From assembly GCF_042685265.1 (NCBI RefSeq), contig NZ_JBHUMX010000045.1: a DNA stretch of 64,000 bases; one strand, given 5' to 3'. This stretch comes from Oceanobacillus_B kapialis. GTDB taxonomy: Bacteria > Bacillota > Bacilli > Bacillales > Amphibacillaceae. Position numbers and translations under genes: made by a program. Position 1 is the first letter of the stretch. Each line of letters opens with the position of its first letter. Below are positions 9,261 through 17,309 of this stretch, in pieces. The notes under the pieces were generated by a model. It was not told the origin of the DNA. It saw only the letters and a program-made list of their open reading frames with translations, and made no database searches.

Positions 9261-9286
9261 ACTAAGACCCTGGGAAGGGCCTTAGT
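9261..9286 (-). other. Strong hairpin overlapping the phoH stop, no T-tract
   Basis: An 11-bp stem (plus arms 9261-9271 and 9276-9286, one G-U pair, four-base loop) starts within the last codons of phoH and includes its TAA. No run of T follows, so it may stabilise or process the mRNA between phoH and pgpH rather than end it. Confidence 0.5.
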
Positions 9287-10250
9287 TGCTATCTTCTCTT
9301 TTATCATAAGCATCGATAATTCTTTGTACAAGTGGATGTCGCACAACATCAGTCTGCTCCAGGTAAGTAAAAGAGATCCCTTTTACATTTTCGAGCATTT
9401 GAGATGCTGCATGCAATCCTGATTTTTTACCTTTTGGTAAATCTATCTGGGTAACATCGCCAGTGATGACCATTTTGGATCCAAACCCCAGTCTTGTTAA
9501 AAACATTTTCATTTGCTCAGGAGTGGTATTTTGCGCTTCATCTAAAATGACAAACGCATCATCCAATGTTCTTCCCCTCATATAAGCTAGCGGTGCTATC
9601 TCAATTGTTTCGCGTTCAACTAGTCGTAATGTATGCTCTGCACCTAATACGTCGTGTAACGCATCATAAAGAGGGCGAAGATAAGGATCAACCTTTTCTT
9701 TCAGATCACCTGGAAGAAAGCCGAGGCTTTCTCCTGCTTCTACTGCTGGTCTTGTTAATATAATCTTTTTAATATACCCATTTTTTAATGCGTGAACAGC
9801 CATTACAACCGCTAAATATGTTTTCCCTGTCCCTGCTGGCCCAATACCGAATACTAAATCATTTGCTTTAATGGATGCAATGTACTTTTTTTGGCCGAGT
9901 GTCTTAACCCGGATAGGTTTTCCTTTAACATTCTTCGTTATTTCATCCTCAAAAAGTGTCTCAAACTGATTAATTTTACCTTTTTTCGCCAGGTCAACAG
10001 CGTATACCACCTCGCGTTCTGATATTGTTAACCCTTTTCGAATTAAAGCTAACATGGTCAAGAGTATACTTTGAACAAGTTTAATGTTTGTTTCCTCTCC
10101 AGATACGCGAACTACTTCTCCTCTTGTAACTATGGAGACATTTAACAGTTCCTCCAATTGAAGAAGGTATCTATCATTGGTTCCAAACAAGGCTAGCGCT
10201 TCATTTGGACTGTTGAGTTGTAAATCAATTTCCGTTAGGTTCTCTGCCAT
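9282..10250 (-). CDS. phoH: PhoH-like ATPase
   Basis: This 322-residue protein has an N-terminal KH-like region and a PhoH P-loop domain. It shows Walker A GPAGTGKTYLAV (about 140-150) and Walker B FVILDEAQNT. PhoH proteins are RNA-linked ATPases, usually beside ybeY as here, and are thought to act in RNA metabolism. The ATG at 10250 is preferred over the upstream TTG (10256) because AAGGAG lies seven bases before it. yqfD ends two bases upstream. Confidence 0.92.
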   Translation of the reverse strand: MAENLTEIDLQLNSPNEALALFGTNDRYLLQLEELLNVSIVTRGEVVRVSGEETNIKLVQSILLTMLALIRKGLTISEREVVYAVDLAKKGKINQFETLFEDEITKNVKGKPIRVKTLGQKKYIASIKANDLVFGIGPAGTGKTYLAVVMAVHALKNGYIKKIILTRPAVEAGESLGFLPGDLKEKVDPYLRPLYDALHDVLGAEHTLRLVERETIEIAPLAYMRGRTLDDAFVILDEAQNTTPEQMKMFLTRLGFGSKMVITGDVTQIDLPKGKKSGLHAASQMLENVKGISFTYLEQTDVVRHPLVQRIIDAYDKREDSN

Positions 10251-10252
10251 AA

Positions 10253-11476
10253 TCAATCTCCTTGACTTAAAGGTTGGGCTTTTGCGATGTTCTCTTCAAC
10301 GTTAATGTATAAGTTTAATTTAACTTTACCATTCTCGATTGTTTCATGCAAAACTTTTTCGGAAACAATTACCGCTTCAGGACCAAGCTGCAGTGCCAAT
10401 TCTTGTTTTGCTTGTTCGATCCCTGCTTTAATAGAATCCTCTTTGGAACGTTCTACATTGGTATACGTTTTTTCACTTAAGATGGTTTCAACAAAATGTA
10501 TTGGTAACTCCCATTTTAAAAATTGAATGGGGGTCTCATTTGTTTCCCGATGAATGGCTTCATAATCTGGTGTGCCAAATCCCCAAATAGGTAAATGAAA
10601 ATCCCCTGTTTTTAAAGAAAATTTCTTTTCTTTAGCGCCAGTTAAATTTTCAGAGCTTGTTTGCAATGGTGCTGTCACGTTTACTTCATACCAAGTAGTG
10701 GCTATTATTTCCCCATCTGCTGCCACAAGCTCTCTATTTTCCTGCTCTCCCTTATCTTCCTTTTCCTCCTCACTGGTGGAGTCATTAATTACACCAGATA
10801 CAAGCGTATCACCAGGTTCCACGTAATCATTCACCTGGACTTGTGCTACTCCATTTGAAACATACATTTTTTTGATGACACCTTTTTTTGTTGCTACGAG
10901 GTCTCTTGGTCCCACTGGCTCTTCTTCTTCCACAATGATTTTCTCAACACCTTCTAGTGTAAAGGTTGTCCCCTTTTGCTCCACACCAACCCAAAGCAAT
11001 TCCGGTACATCTTTAACCAATTGCTGTTGAATTTCATTAGGTGATTTTAAAGAGAATATCCAAGCTCCTGGATGAATGCCGTCTTTTTCAAGTTGTTTGC
11101 TAATTTTTTCTTCTATATCCTTAGGTACCCCCGTTATCTTTACTTCCCAAATGATATTGGAAAGAAATAAAATGAGGAACATACTAAGAACTACCCCGAG
11201 TAATAATTCCTTACGTCTAACAAATCTACGGAGCATAAAGGGGTAGCCTTTTCGGTCAATAAATTTCAATTTATAATTGGTTTGTTTATTCAATTTACGA
11301 ATATACTTAACATCACGTAGCTTTATATTCCCCTCACACCTGTCAGCAAACTTCTTCTTTACATTCCAAACGGTTATGCCTGCGCTTGTACAATGCTGAA
11401 AAAAAAGTTCAGGCTTTTCACCTTTAACAGATAATGTAACATAGCCTGCGAGATAAGAGTCCTGTAATTGTTTCAT
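10253..11476 (-). CDS. yqfD: Sporulation protein YqfD
   Basis: A 407-residue protein with a cytoplasmic N-terminal part, one transmembrane helix around residues 93-115 and a large extracytoplasmic C-terminal domain. It matches YqfD, a mother-cell protein needed for efficient sporulation in Bacillus. It follows yqfC by 21 bp and precedes phoH, the canonical order. The biochemical role is not established. Confidence 0.9.
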   Translation of the reverse strand: MKQLQDSYLAGYVTLSVKGEKPELFFQHCTSAGITVWNVKKKFADRCEGNIKLRDVKYIRKLNKQTNYKLKFIDRKGYPFMLRRFVRRKELLLGVVLSMFLILFLSNIIWEVKITGVPKDIEEKISKQLEKDGIHPGAWIFSLKSPNEIQQQLVKDVPELLWVGVEQKGTTFTLEGVEKIIVEEEEPVGPRDLVATKKGVIKKMYVSNGVAQVQVNDYVEPGDTLVSGVINDSTSEEEKEDKGEQENRELVAADGEIIATTWYEVNVTAPLQTSSENLTGAKEKKFSLKTGDFHLPIWGFGTPDYEAIHRETNETPIQFLKWELPIHFVETILSEKTYTNVERSKEDSIKAGIEQAKQELALQLGPEAVIVSEKVLHETIENGKVKLNLYINVEENIAKAQPLSQGD

Positions 11477-11497
11477 GTTTTCCCCCTTAGCGTCCTA

Positions 11498-11779
11498 TTA
11501 TTCTGGCACAAATTTCACTTCCTCAATGGTGCCTTCTAAAAGAATTTCTTCTGGTAGCATCATTTTAAGTACAAAGGAAGATCCAGTAATATGAATAAAC
11601 CCTTTATTAGCCTTCAGCTTAAGCTCAGTTTCAGAATATGTGGCCAGGCCTTTATGATTTTCTATATACACATGCAGCTGACCGATAATGGTTATACGTG
11701 GCAGCTCCAGCACAATATCAGAAGGAAGCGCAAGATATTTTATTAACCATGGACGAATCCCCTGTTGCCATTTTTTCAC
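11498..11779 (-). CDS. yqfC: Sporulation protein YqfC
   Basis: A 93-residue YabP/YqfC-family protein. The family includes the spore-coat-assembly protein YabP, and yqfC belongs to the sigma-E regulon in B. subtilis. Start is GTG (MKKWQQG...) behind a GGAGAGGGGG site. A CATACATAT sequence, resembling a sigma-E -10, lies immediately upstream. It is co-directional with yqfD and now separated from its usual upstream neighbours by an IS200 insertion. Confidence 0.88.
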   Translation of the reverse strand: MKKWQQGIRPWLIKYLALPSDIVLELPRITIIGQLHVYIENHKGLATYSETELKLKANKGFIHITGSSFVLKMMLPEEILLEGTIEEVKFVPE

Positions 11780-11802
11780 AAATGCAGCCCCCTCTCCTCA
11801 AC

Positions 11803-11811
11803 ATATGTATG
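11803..11811 (-). promoter_or_regulatory. Possible sigma-E -10 element of yqfC
   Basis: Minus-strand CATACATAT fits the sigma-E -10 consensus CATACAnT. An ATA-containing TTATAAA lies upstream, but only 11 bases away, shorter than usual for sigma-E. The predicted start falls at the edge of the ribosome site. The call is supported mostly by the known sigma-E control of yqfC. Confidence 0.35.
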
Positions 11812-11950
11812 CTTGAAATGCATTTATAAGAACTGAAAAAGTGTGAGAAAAGATTACCATTGCAACAGGAAGAACATAGAAGGTGCTACGAAGTCGAGTA
11901 GGATTTAAATGCGGGAAAAGGCGGGATAAACTATAGGAAATTCAAATAAA

Positions 11951-11985
11951 AAAGCCAGAACAAGAAATTTCCTTGTTCTGGCTTT
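11951..11985. terminator. Bidirectional Rho-independent terminator
   Basis: A perfect 14-bp stem (11951-11964 with 11972-11985), with an A run on the left and T run on the right, can work in either direction. It lies between yqfC and the IS200 element and should shield yqfC from readthrough. Confidence 0.8.
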
Positions 11986-12066
11986 TTATTACTGGTTTTA
12001 AAACCACAGGCTCTGCCTGTGTGAGAATTCAACTTGTAGAGTTGTAACAGAAAAAACTCCTTTCGG

Positions 12067-12097
12067 TATAATAGAGTTGGCCGTCAAACCGACTCTA
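12067..12097 (+). promoter_or_regulatory. tnpA -10 box and leader hairpin
   Basis: A TATAAT at 12067-12072 runs directly into a stem-loop (TAGAGTTGG paired with CCGACTCTA) that ends seven bases before the AAAGGAGA ribosome site of tnpA. In IS200 of enterobacteria a 5' hairpin limits transposase expression; this hairpin may act similarly. Confidence 0.5.
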
Positions 12098-12119
12098 TAT
12101 ACAGAAAGGAGATCTACTC

Positions 12120-12572
12120 ATGTCGAGTGACAATAGTTTATCACACACCCGATGGAATTGTAAGTATCACATAGTCTTTATACCCAAGTATAGAAGGAAA
12201 GTAATTTATGGCAAATTAAGAAGAGACATCGGGGTGATCTTAAGGCCTTTATGTGAGATGAAAGATGTAGAAATTATCGAGGCTCATGCCATGCCCGACC
12301 ACATCCATATGCTGGTGAAAATACCACCAAAGATGTCAGTATCTTACTTTATGGGTTACTTAAAAGGTAAAAGCTCTTTAATGATTCACGACAGACATGC
12401 AAACCTAAAGTACAACCATGGGGACCGCACATTTTGGGCAAAAGGTTACTATGTCAGTACAGTGGGGCTCAATCAAAAAACGGTGGCAAAGTACATTCGT
12501 GAACAGGAATCTGAGGATAGACTACGAGACAACATGAGTAAACGTGAATACGTCGATCCATTTAAAAAATAG
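12120..12572 (+). CDS. tnpA: IS200/IS605-family transposase TnpA (Y1 HUH)
   Basis: A 150-residue REP/Y1 transposase that cuts and joins single-stranded DNA. The HUH metal motif appears as PDHIHMLV (residues 60-67). The catalytic tyrosine lies in the region KGYYVSTVGLNQ, followed by the helix KYIREQE. Length and the N-terminal HTRWNCKYHIVFIPKYRRK are typical of IS200. The frame is intact with a GGAG site eight bases before the ATG, so the element may be active. There is no accompanying tnpB. Confidence 0.94.
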   Translation: MSSDNSLSHTRWNCKYHIVFIPKYRRKVIYGKLRRDIGVILRPLCEMKDVEIIEAHAMPDHIHMLVKIPPKMSVSYFMGYLKGKSSLMIHDRHANLKYNHGDRTFWAKGYYVSTVGLNQKTVAKYIREQESEDRLRDNMSKREYVDPFKK

Positions 12573-12652
12573 ATAGGAATATAAACGGTTGACGGTCAAT
12601 TTCGAAGCCCCTTTAGGGGCCTCGTTGGTAAAGTGCCCTTATAGGGCGAAAC

Positions 12653-12676
12653 TAAAACCGCCCGTTTTACGGGCGG
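12653..12676 (-). terminator. Terminator of the floA-side transcript
   Basis: CCGCCCG and CGGGCGG (plus 12658-12664 and 12670-12676) form a 7-bp GC stem seven bases after the stop of the minus-strand gene at 12684. TTTTAG follows on the minus strand. It probably belongs to the host, placing the IS right end left of 12658. Confidence 0.65.
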
Positions 12677-12683
12677 ATAGTTA

Positions 12684-13190
12684 CTATTTTCTTTCTTGTA
12701 CTACAGTTCGATAAGGCTTTTTAGCACGTGGAGGACCGAGAATTTCAGCCATAATTACCCCGTTTGCCAATCCTTGCTTTGTTAAATTCCGGTTCAACTT
12801 TCTCTTAAACTGCTTTTGACTTGCAGACAAATGATCATCTTCTTTACTTCGCTCCTTTAAAGAAGAACTGCGCTGCAAATTTTCGGAAATGTTTTCTGCA
12901 GAGCGTTTAGCCGTAGCATACCTGTTAGCAAGATGATCAAGCTGATTTTGTTGCTGCTCTTCAATAGAAGAAGCATCAATGGTGCTTACAGTATCCTCAA
13001 GTGAAGGAGAAGTTCTCGGATTAGACGAATTTGACCTCTGAGTTGGAGGTGTATTCTGTCGAGGCCTATTTTGTGTGTTCTCCTCTTTCTTCTTAGAACC
13101 TTCTTTAAAAAAGCCAATTATACCGGCGATTATAGCAAGTATAACAAACATATTGCCGAAAATTGCTTCCAAAATACTAGATATATCCAT
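12684..13190 (-). CDS. Hypothetical single-pass membrane protein at the yqfB position
   Basis: A 168-residue protein I do not recognise as a named family. Residues 10-28 form one transmembrane helix (GNMFVILAIIAGIIGFF). Then comes a long charged, Gln/Asn/Ser-rich and probably disordered tract (about 32-130). The end is a compact conserved-looking tail, GVIMAEILGPPRAKKPYR. It lies 31 bp downstream of floA, where B. subtilis has yqfB, so it is probably co-transcribed with nfeD and floA. The tail could be a docking motif; function unknown. Confidence 0.7.
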   Translation of the reverse strand: MDISSILEAIFGNMFVILAIIAGIIGFFKEGSKKKEENTQNRPRQNTPPTQRSNSSNPRTSPSLEDTVSTIDASSIEEQQQNQLDHLANRYATAKRSAENISENLQRSSSLKERSKEDDHLSASQKQFKRKLNRNLTKQGLANGVIMAEILGPPRAKKPYRTVVQERK

Positions 13191-13221
13191 TCACGAAACG
13201 CCTCCTTTTTGAACAAAGCGT

Positions 13222-14214
13222 TTATTTTTGGTCGTGTTCTTCATTATCCTCCGATAATTTTCCGATTGAGTCTCTCATATCAGTATCGGCATCGATATTC
13301 TTGTAATTCATATAATCCATTACACCAAGATTCCCTGAGCGTAGTGCTTCGGCAAGAGCCAATGGAACATCTGCCTCTGCTTCGACCACTTTAGCACGCA
13401 TTTCTTGCACTCTGGCAACCATTTCCTGTTCTTGGGCCACAGCCATCGCGCGACGTTCTTCTGCTTTAGCCTGTGCAATATTTTTATCTGCTTCCGCTTG
13501 GTCTGTTTGCAAGATCGCACCAATGTTTTTACCGATATCTACATCTGCAATATCAATGGAGAGAATTTCAAATGCAGTACCAGCATCAAGCCCACGATTC
13601 AACACATTATGTGAGATAGAATCCGGATTTTCCAATACTTTTGTATGTGCTTCAGAGCTACCAATTGTACTTACGACACCTTCACCAACACGGGCAATAA
13701 CAGTGTCTTCCCCTGCACCACCGACTAAACGGTCGATGTTTGCTCGTACTGTAATCCTTGCTTTTGCTTTTACTTCAATTCCATCCATTGCAATACCCGC
13801 AATAAATGGTGTTTCAATTACTTTAGGGTTTACACTCATCTGTACAGCTTCCAATACATCACGACCAGCAAGGTCAATTGCTGCTCCTCGTTCAAATGGA
13901 AGTTCGATATTAGCTCTATGAGCGGCGATTAAAGCGTTGACTACTCTGTCAACATTACCACCAGCTAAATAGTGACTCTCCAGCTGGTTTGTTTTCACAT
14001 TCAACCCTGCTTTATGTGCTTTTATCAATGGATTAATAACTCGATTCGGCACTACTCGACGTAGTCTCATACCAATTAGTGTGAAGATCCCCACCTTCAC
14101 CCCGGCTGCTAGTGCGCTAATCCACAGCATTACAGGTATGAATGTAAATAAAATAGCTACAGCAATCAATATTACCGCAATAATAATTAACGGCATAAGT
14201 TCTTCAAAATTCAT
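13222..14214 (-). CDS. floA: Flotillin-like protein FloA (YqfA)
   Basis: A 330-residue SPFH/prohibitin-family membrane protein. An N-terminal hydrophobic hairpin (residues 7-40) is followed by the SPFH-like body and a coiled, Ala/Glu-rich segment (about 235-300: AEADKNIAQAKAEERRAMA). FloA organises functional membrane microdomains and affects membrane fluidity and sporulation signalling in Bacillus. It sits directly downstream of the NfeD gene, the usual partner in this family. Confidence 0.95.
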   Translation of the reverse strand: MNFEELMPLIIIAVILIAVAILFTFIPVMLWISALAAGVKVGIFTLIGMRLRRVVPNRVINPLIKAHKAGLNVKTNQLESHYLAGGNVDRVVNALIAAHRANIELPFERGAAIDLAGRDVLEAVQMSVNPKVIETPFIAGIAMDGIEVKAKARITVRANIDRLVGGAGEDTVIARVGEGVVSTIGSSEAHTKVLENPDSISHNVLNRGLDAGTAFEILSIDIADVDIGKNIGAILQTDQAEADKNIAQAKAEERRAMAVAQEQEMVARVQEMRAKVVEAEADVPLALAEALRSGNLGVMDYMNYKNIDADTDMRDSIGKLSEDNEEHDQK

Positions 14215-14239
14215 ATAAGTTCCTCCTGTTTATTATTTA

Positions 14240-15592
14240 TTATAAGTTAGATATTTCTCTAACTACAATACGAGCTCCTTCTACCTTTACGATCTTTACA
14301 CTTTGGTTTGTGTCAACAAAACTTCCTTCCGATACAACATCCAATCGTTCATTATCGAATACAGCTGTACCAGAAGGGCGTAAAGGTGTGACAGTTTTCC
14401 CTTCCAACCCTAATAGCTCTAAGCGATTCGCCGTAGAAACATATCCCTGTTCGGTTGTTGTTTGATCTTTAAGGATAATATGACGAAACACCCCTTTATC
14501 CAAACCTATTCTTCTAAATAAAATAACGGATGCGATAACAGCAACCAAAAAGGCGATGGCAATACTCATGGACATATGCCCCATATCATAGCCAGACATT
14601 AGTAGAGAACCAATAATTGCTCCGATTCCCAAGAGTCCAAGGATCCCACCAGGAACAAAGAATTCCACAATAATTAAAACCACTCCTAAAAGAAGGAGAA
14701 TCATGGCTTCCATACCAGCTAATCCTGCAACAAAATGTCCATAGAAAAATAATATTAAGGCGATTATTCCCATTGAGCCAGGAACTCCAAACCCGGGAGA
14801 ATACAATTCTACAATTAACCCCAAGCTTGCAACAGAGAGCAGGATTGGAATTACAACTGGATTCGTCAGAAATCTAGCTACCTCTTCTGCAAACGTAGTT
14901 TCTTTTTCTACAATCTTAGCATCAGAAAGATCTAGCTCATTTAATAATTCGACTCGGTCGTCCACTGTTCCTTCTGAATAGCCAACTTCCAAGGCAATGC
15001 TCGGAGTTAGAGTTAAATATTCGCCTTCCCCTGCACCATACTCAGACAGATCAATACTTGGGTCAGCCATTGCAGCAGCATACAGAGGATCTCTTCCTTT
15101 AGATTCTGCGGCACTTCTCATAGAAGCAAGCCATGCAGATTGTGCTTTTTTACTAGCAGCATTCCCATCAGATGTTATCACGCCACTAGCTCCCATAGTA
15201 GCCTGTGGCCGCATATATATTGTATCCGTATTTAACGCAATGTATGAACCCGCAGAAAGTGCTTCATTGACAACAAAGGAGGTGGTTGGTATCTCAAGGG
15301 CCTGCAACAAGCCTGCAATCTGACCAGCAGAATCTACTCTGCCTCCCGGTGTATTTATTTCAAAAATAATATGATCTGCGCCTTCTTCAATTGCCTCATC
15401 TGTCGTTCTATTTAAAAAAGCTTCTAAGCCTCGCTCGACTTCTTTTTCAATAGGTATAACATAAACGGTTTTACCAGCGCCAGTTTCAGCAAAAGCCTTG
15501 TCCTGTATAAGTGGTAAAATAGTAAGTAAAACAGCTACAAGTGAAAGTATTATGTATGGTAGGAGCCTTTTTTTAGACAATTTATGATTCAC
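14240..15592 (-). CDS. NfeD-family membrane serine protease (YqeZ-like)
   Basis: Long-form NfeD of 450 residues. It has a signal/anchor segment (11-33), a ClpP-like protease domain with catalytic-type serine in LSAGSYIALNTD and the oxyanion-type GGRVDSAG, four to five transmembrane helices (about 245-370), and a C-terminal OB-fold NfeD domain. Such proteins pair with SPFH proteins, here FloA 25 bp downstream, in membrane quality control. In B. subtilis the equivalent is yqeZ. Confidence 0.9.
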   Translation of the reverse strand: MNHKLSKKRLLPYIILSLVAVLLTILPLIQDKAFAETGAGKTVYVIPIEKEVERGLEAFLNRTTDEAIEEGADHIIFEINTPGGRVDSAGQIAGLLQALEIPTTSFVVNEALSAGSYIALNTDTIYMRPQATMGASGVITSDGNAASKKAQSAWLASMRSAAESKGRDPLYAAAMADPSIDLSEYGAGEGEYLTLTPSIALEVGYSEGTVDDRVELLNELDLSDAKIVEKETTFAEEVARFLTNPVVIPILLSVASLGLIVELYSPGFGVPGSMGIIALILFFYGHFVAGLAGMEAMILLLLGVVLIIVEFFVPGGILGLLGIGAIIGSLLMSGYDMGHMSMSIAIAFLVAVIASVILFRRIGLDKGVFRHIILKDQTTTEQGYVSTANRLELLGLEGKTVTPLRPSGTAVFDNERLDVVSEGSFVDTNQSVKIVKVEGARIVVREISNL

Positions 15593-15733
15593 CTCCCTTT
15601 TACTTTCCTCTATAGTATACGACTACATAGGCGTTGAGGTTTCATTTTTTCATTATCCCTCTAAATAGTACCATAATTTGGTGTCTGTTTGTAAACATTA
15701 ATGAAATGTAGTTGTCACAATTCTATGGATTTT

Positions 15734-15752
15734 AATAAAGTGAAACTTTATT
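15734..15752. repeat. AATAAAGT palindrome upstream of nfeD
   Basis: AATAAAGT-GAA-ACTTTATT is an 8-bp inverted repeat. An almost identical palindrome occurs at 33973-33990, in both cases followed within a few bases by TGAGG. The two may be fragments of one dispersed repeat. Confidence 0.4.
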
Positions 15753-15792
15753 AGGTGAGGGGGCAGGATAAATAATTTCTTTGTACGTAAAA

Positions 15793-15817
15793 AACCCTTG
15801 CTATAATAGCAAGGGTT
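15793..15817 (-). terminator. Terminator after yqeY
   Basis: AACCCTTGCT pairs with AGCAAGGGTT (15793-15802 and 15808-15817), followed on the minus strand by a T run. It lies 13 bp beyond the yqeY stop and should end the rpsU-yqeY transcript. Confidence 0.85.
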
Positions 15818-15829
15818 CCTTATTTGAAA

Positions 15830-16276
15830 TTAGTTCAAATGCTGTTGTACGAGTTTGTTTATTTGGGAGCCATCTGCCTTACCTTTTACCTTTGGCATAA
15901 TAGCACTCATTACTTTACCCATATCTTTCTTGGATGTTGCATTTACTTCCCGAATCGTTGACTGAACAATTGCCTCCAGCTCTTCATCTGTAAGCTGTTT
16001 TGGCATATATTCTTGCAAAATATTGATTTCAACTTCAAGTTTTTTAACAAGATCATCGCGTCCAGCTGATTTGAATTCTTGGAGGGAATCTTTTCTTTGC
16101 TTTAACTCTCTCGAAAGGATAGATAGTTCCTCTTCCTCATTAAGTGAGTCCTTACCAAGCTTAATTGATTCATTTTGCAATGAAGCTTTGACCATACGGA
16201 TAACACTCAGTTTATCTTTGTCCTTCTGCCTCATCGCTTGCTTCATATCTTGATTCAGCTGTTCAAGTAGTTCCAT
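15830..16276 (-). CDS. yqeY: GatB/YqeY domain protein
   Basis: A 148-residue helical protein resembling the C-terminal tRNA-binding domain of GatB. It carries the conserved tail GKVMSAIMPKVKGKADGSQIN. The gene is almost always downstream of rpsU in Firmicutes, as here (15 bp gap). A role in tRNA-dependent processes is inferred from GatB but unproven. Confidence 0.92.
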   Translation of the reverse strand: MELLEQLNQDMKQAMRQKDKDKLSVIRMVKASLQNESIKLGKDSLNEEEELSILSRELKQRKDSLQEFKSAGRDDLVKKLEVEINILQEYMPKQLTDEELEAIVQSTIREVNATSKKDMGKVMSAIMPKVKGKADGSQINKLVQQHLN

Positions 16277-16291
16277 GCTCTTGCACCCACT

Positions 16292-16468
16292 TTAGAATTT
16301 GCGCTTTCTAGCAGCTTCAGATTTCTTCTTACGCTTAACACTAGGTTTTTCATAATGTTCACGCTTGCGATATTCTTGCAGTGTACCACTTTTTGACACA
16401 CTACGCTTGAAGCGACGAAGAGCATCCTCAAGAGACTCGTTTTTACGAACGCGAGTTGTATTTGACAT
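16292..16468 (-). CDS. rpsU: 30S ribosomal protein S21
   Basis: A 58-residue, strongly basic protein reading MSNTTRVRKNESLEDALRRF at its N-terminus, the S21 signature. The open frame extends upstream to 16528. The ATG at 16468 is chosen because a GGAGGGAAATTAGC ribosome site precedes it and it matches the family start. S21 helps mRNA base-pair with 16S rRNA at initiation. Confidence 0.97.
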   Translation of the reverse strand: MSNTTRVRKNESLEDALRRFKRSVSKSGTLQEYRKREHYEKPSVKRKKKSEAARKRKF

Positions 16469-16608
16469 GCTAATTTCCCTCCCTCCGAAGCACAAAAAAA
16501 ATGTACCGGCATATGTAATACCTATCACATGCCTTGTTAAAGTATAATATATTACTACATTTTGGTCAACAAATTATTTACATTCTATAGCAGATTTGCA
16601 TAAAAAGT

Positions 16609-17280
16609 CTAATAATCGGAAGAACCGGCATTTCCTTTAATGATATCCACACCTGCGCTTGCTCCAATTCTGGTAGCGCCAGCTTCTATCATTGACTCTG
16701 TGGAAGCAAGATCTCTTACACCACCAGAAGCTTTTACACCCATTTCTGGACCAACTGTTTCTCGCATTAGTTTAATATCTTCAACTGATGCACCGCCTCC
16801 AGAAAAGCCAGTAGAAGTTTTTACATAATCAGCTCCAGCTGCTTTAGCTAACTGACAAGCGCGTATTTTTTCTTCCTCGGTTAACAATGATGTTTCGATA
16901 ATAACTTTTGTTAAAGCTTTGCCTTTCGCCTCTTCCACTACTGCTGCAATATCTTTTTCCACCTGACCATCATTGCGCGCTTTAAGCTCACCTACATTTA
17001 TTACCATATCCACCTCAGTAGCTCCATCACTGATCGCTTGTCTGGTTTCAAATACCTTCGTTTGGGTAGAATTAGCACCTAATGGGAAGCCAATTACCGT
17101 ACAAACTTTCACATCTGTGTTCTTTAAGTGCTCCGCACAAAAAGGCACCCAATATGGATTTACACAAACAGATGCAAAATGATGAACTTTTGCTTCTTCC
17201 ACAATTTTTTCGATTTGTTCTTTTGTAGTGTTAGGTTTTAATTGAGTATGGTCAATATAACTTGCTAAATTATTGTGCAT
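16609..17280 (-). CDS. deoC: Deoxyribose-phosphate aldolase
   Basis: Class I aldolase (223 residues, TIM barrel) that splits 2-deoxyribose-5-phosphate into acetaldehyde and glyceraldehyde-3-phosphate in deoxynucleoside catabolism. The Schiff-base lysine lies in DYVKTSTGFSGGGA, with a second conserved lysine in GVKASGGVR. The family start MHNNLASYIDHTQLKPNTT is clear. It sits between mtaB and rpsU rather than with other deo genes. Confidence 0.95.
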   Translation of the reverse strand: MHNNLASYIDHTQLKPNTTKEQIEKIVEEAKVHHFASVCVNPYWVPFCAEHLKNTDVKVCTVIGFPLGANSTQTKVFETRQAISDGATEVDMVINVGELKARNDGQVEKDIAAVVEEAKGKALTKVIIETSLLTEEEKIRACQLAKAAGADYVKTSTGFSGGGASVEDIKLMRETVGPEMGVKASGGVRDLASTESMIEAGATRIGASAGVDIIKGNAGSSDY

Positions 17281-17309
17281 CGTCTCATCCTTTCATAATT
17301 AGGGAATAA

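Larger units (their letters stand above)
12000..12656 (+). mobile_element. IS200-type insertion sequence
   Basis: A single-gene IS200/IS605-family element. The left part contains a 7-bp imperfect palindrome (CACAGGC/GCCTGTG, 12005-12021) typical of the structured ends these Y1 transposases recognise. The right part has two hairpins (12607-12620 and 12635-12647). A 9-bp hairpin (12072-12080 with 12089-12097) sits in the tnpA 5' untranslated region just ahead of the ribosome site. No inverted terminal repeats or target duplication are expected for this family. Exact borders are not resolved without an empty-site comparison. Confidence 0.75.

Noticed and set aside
12580..12676. IS right end placed at the GC hairpin 12658-12676
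   Set aside because: That hairpin is followed by a T run on the minus strand seven bases after a host gene stop, so it is better explained as the host terminator.
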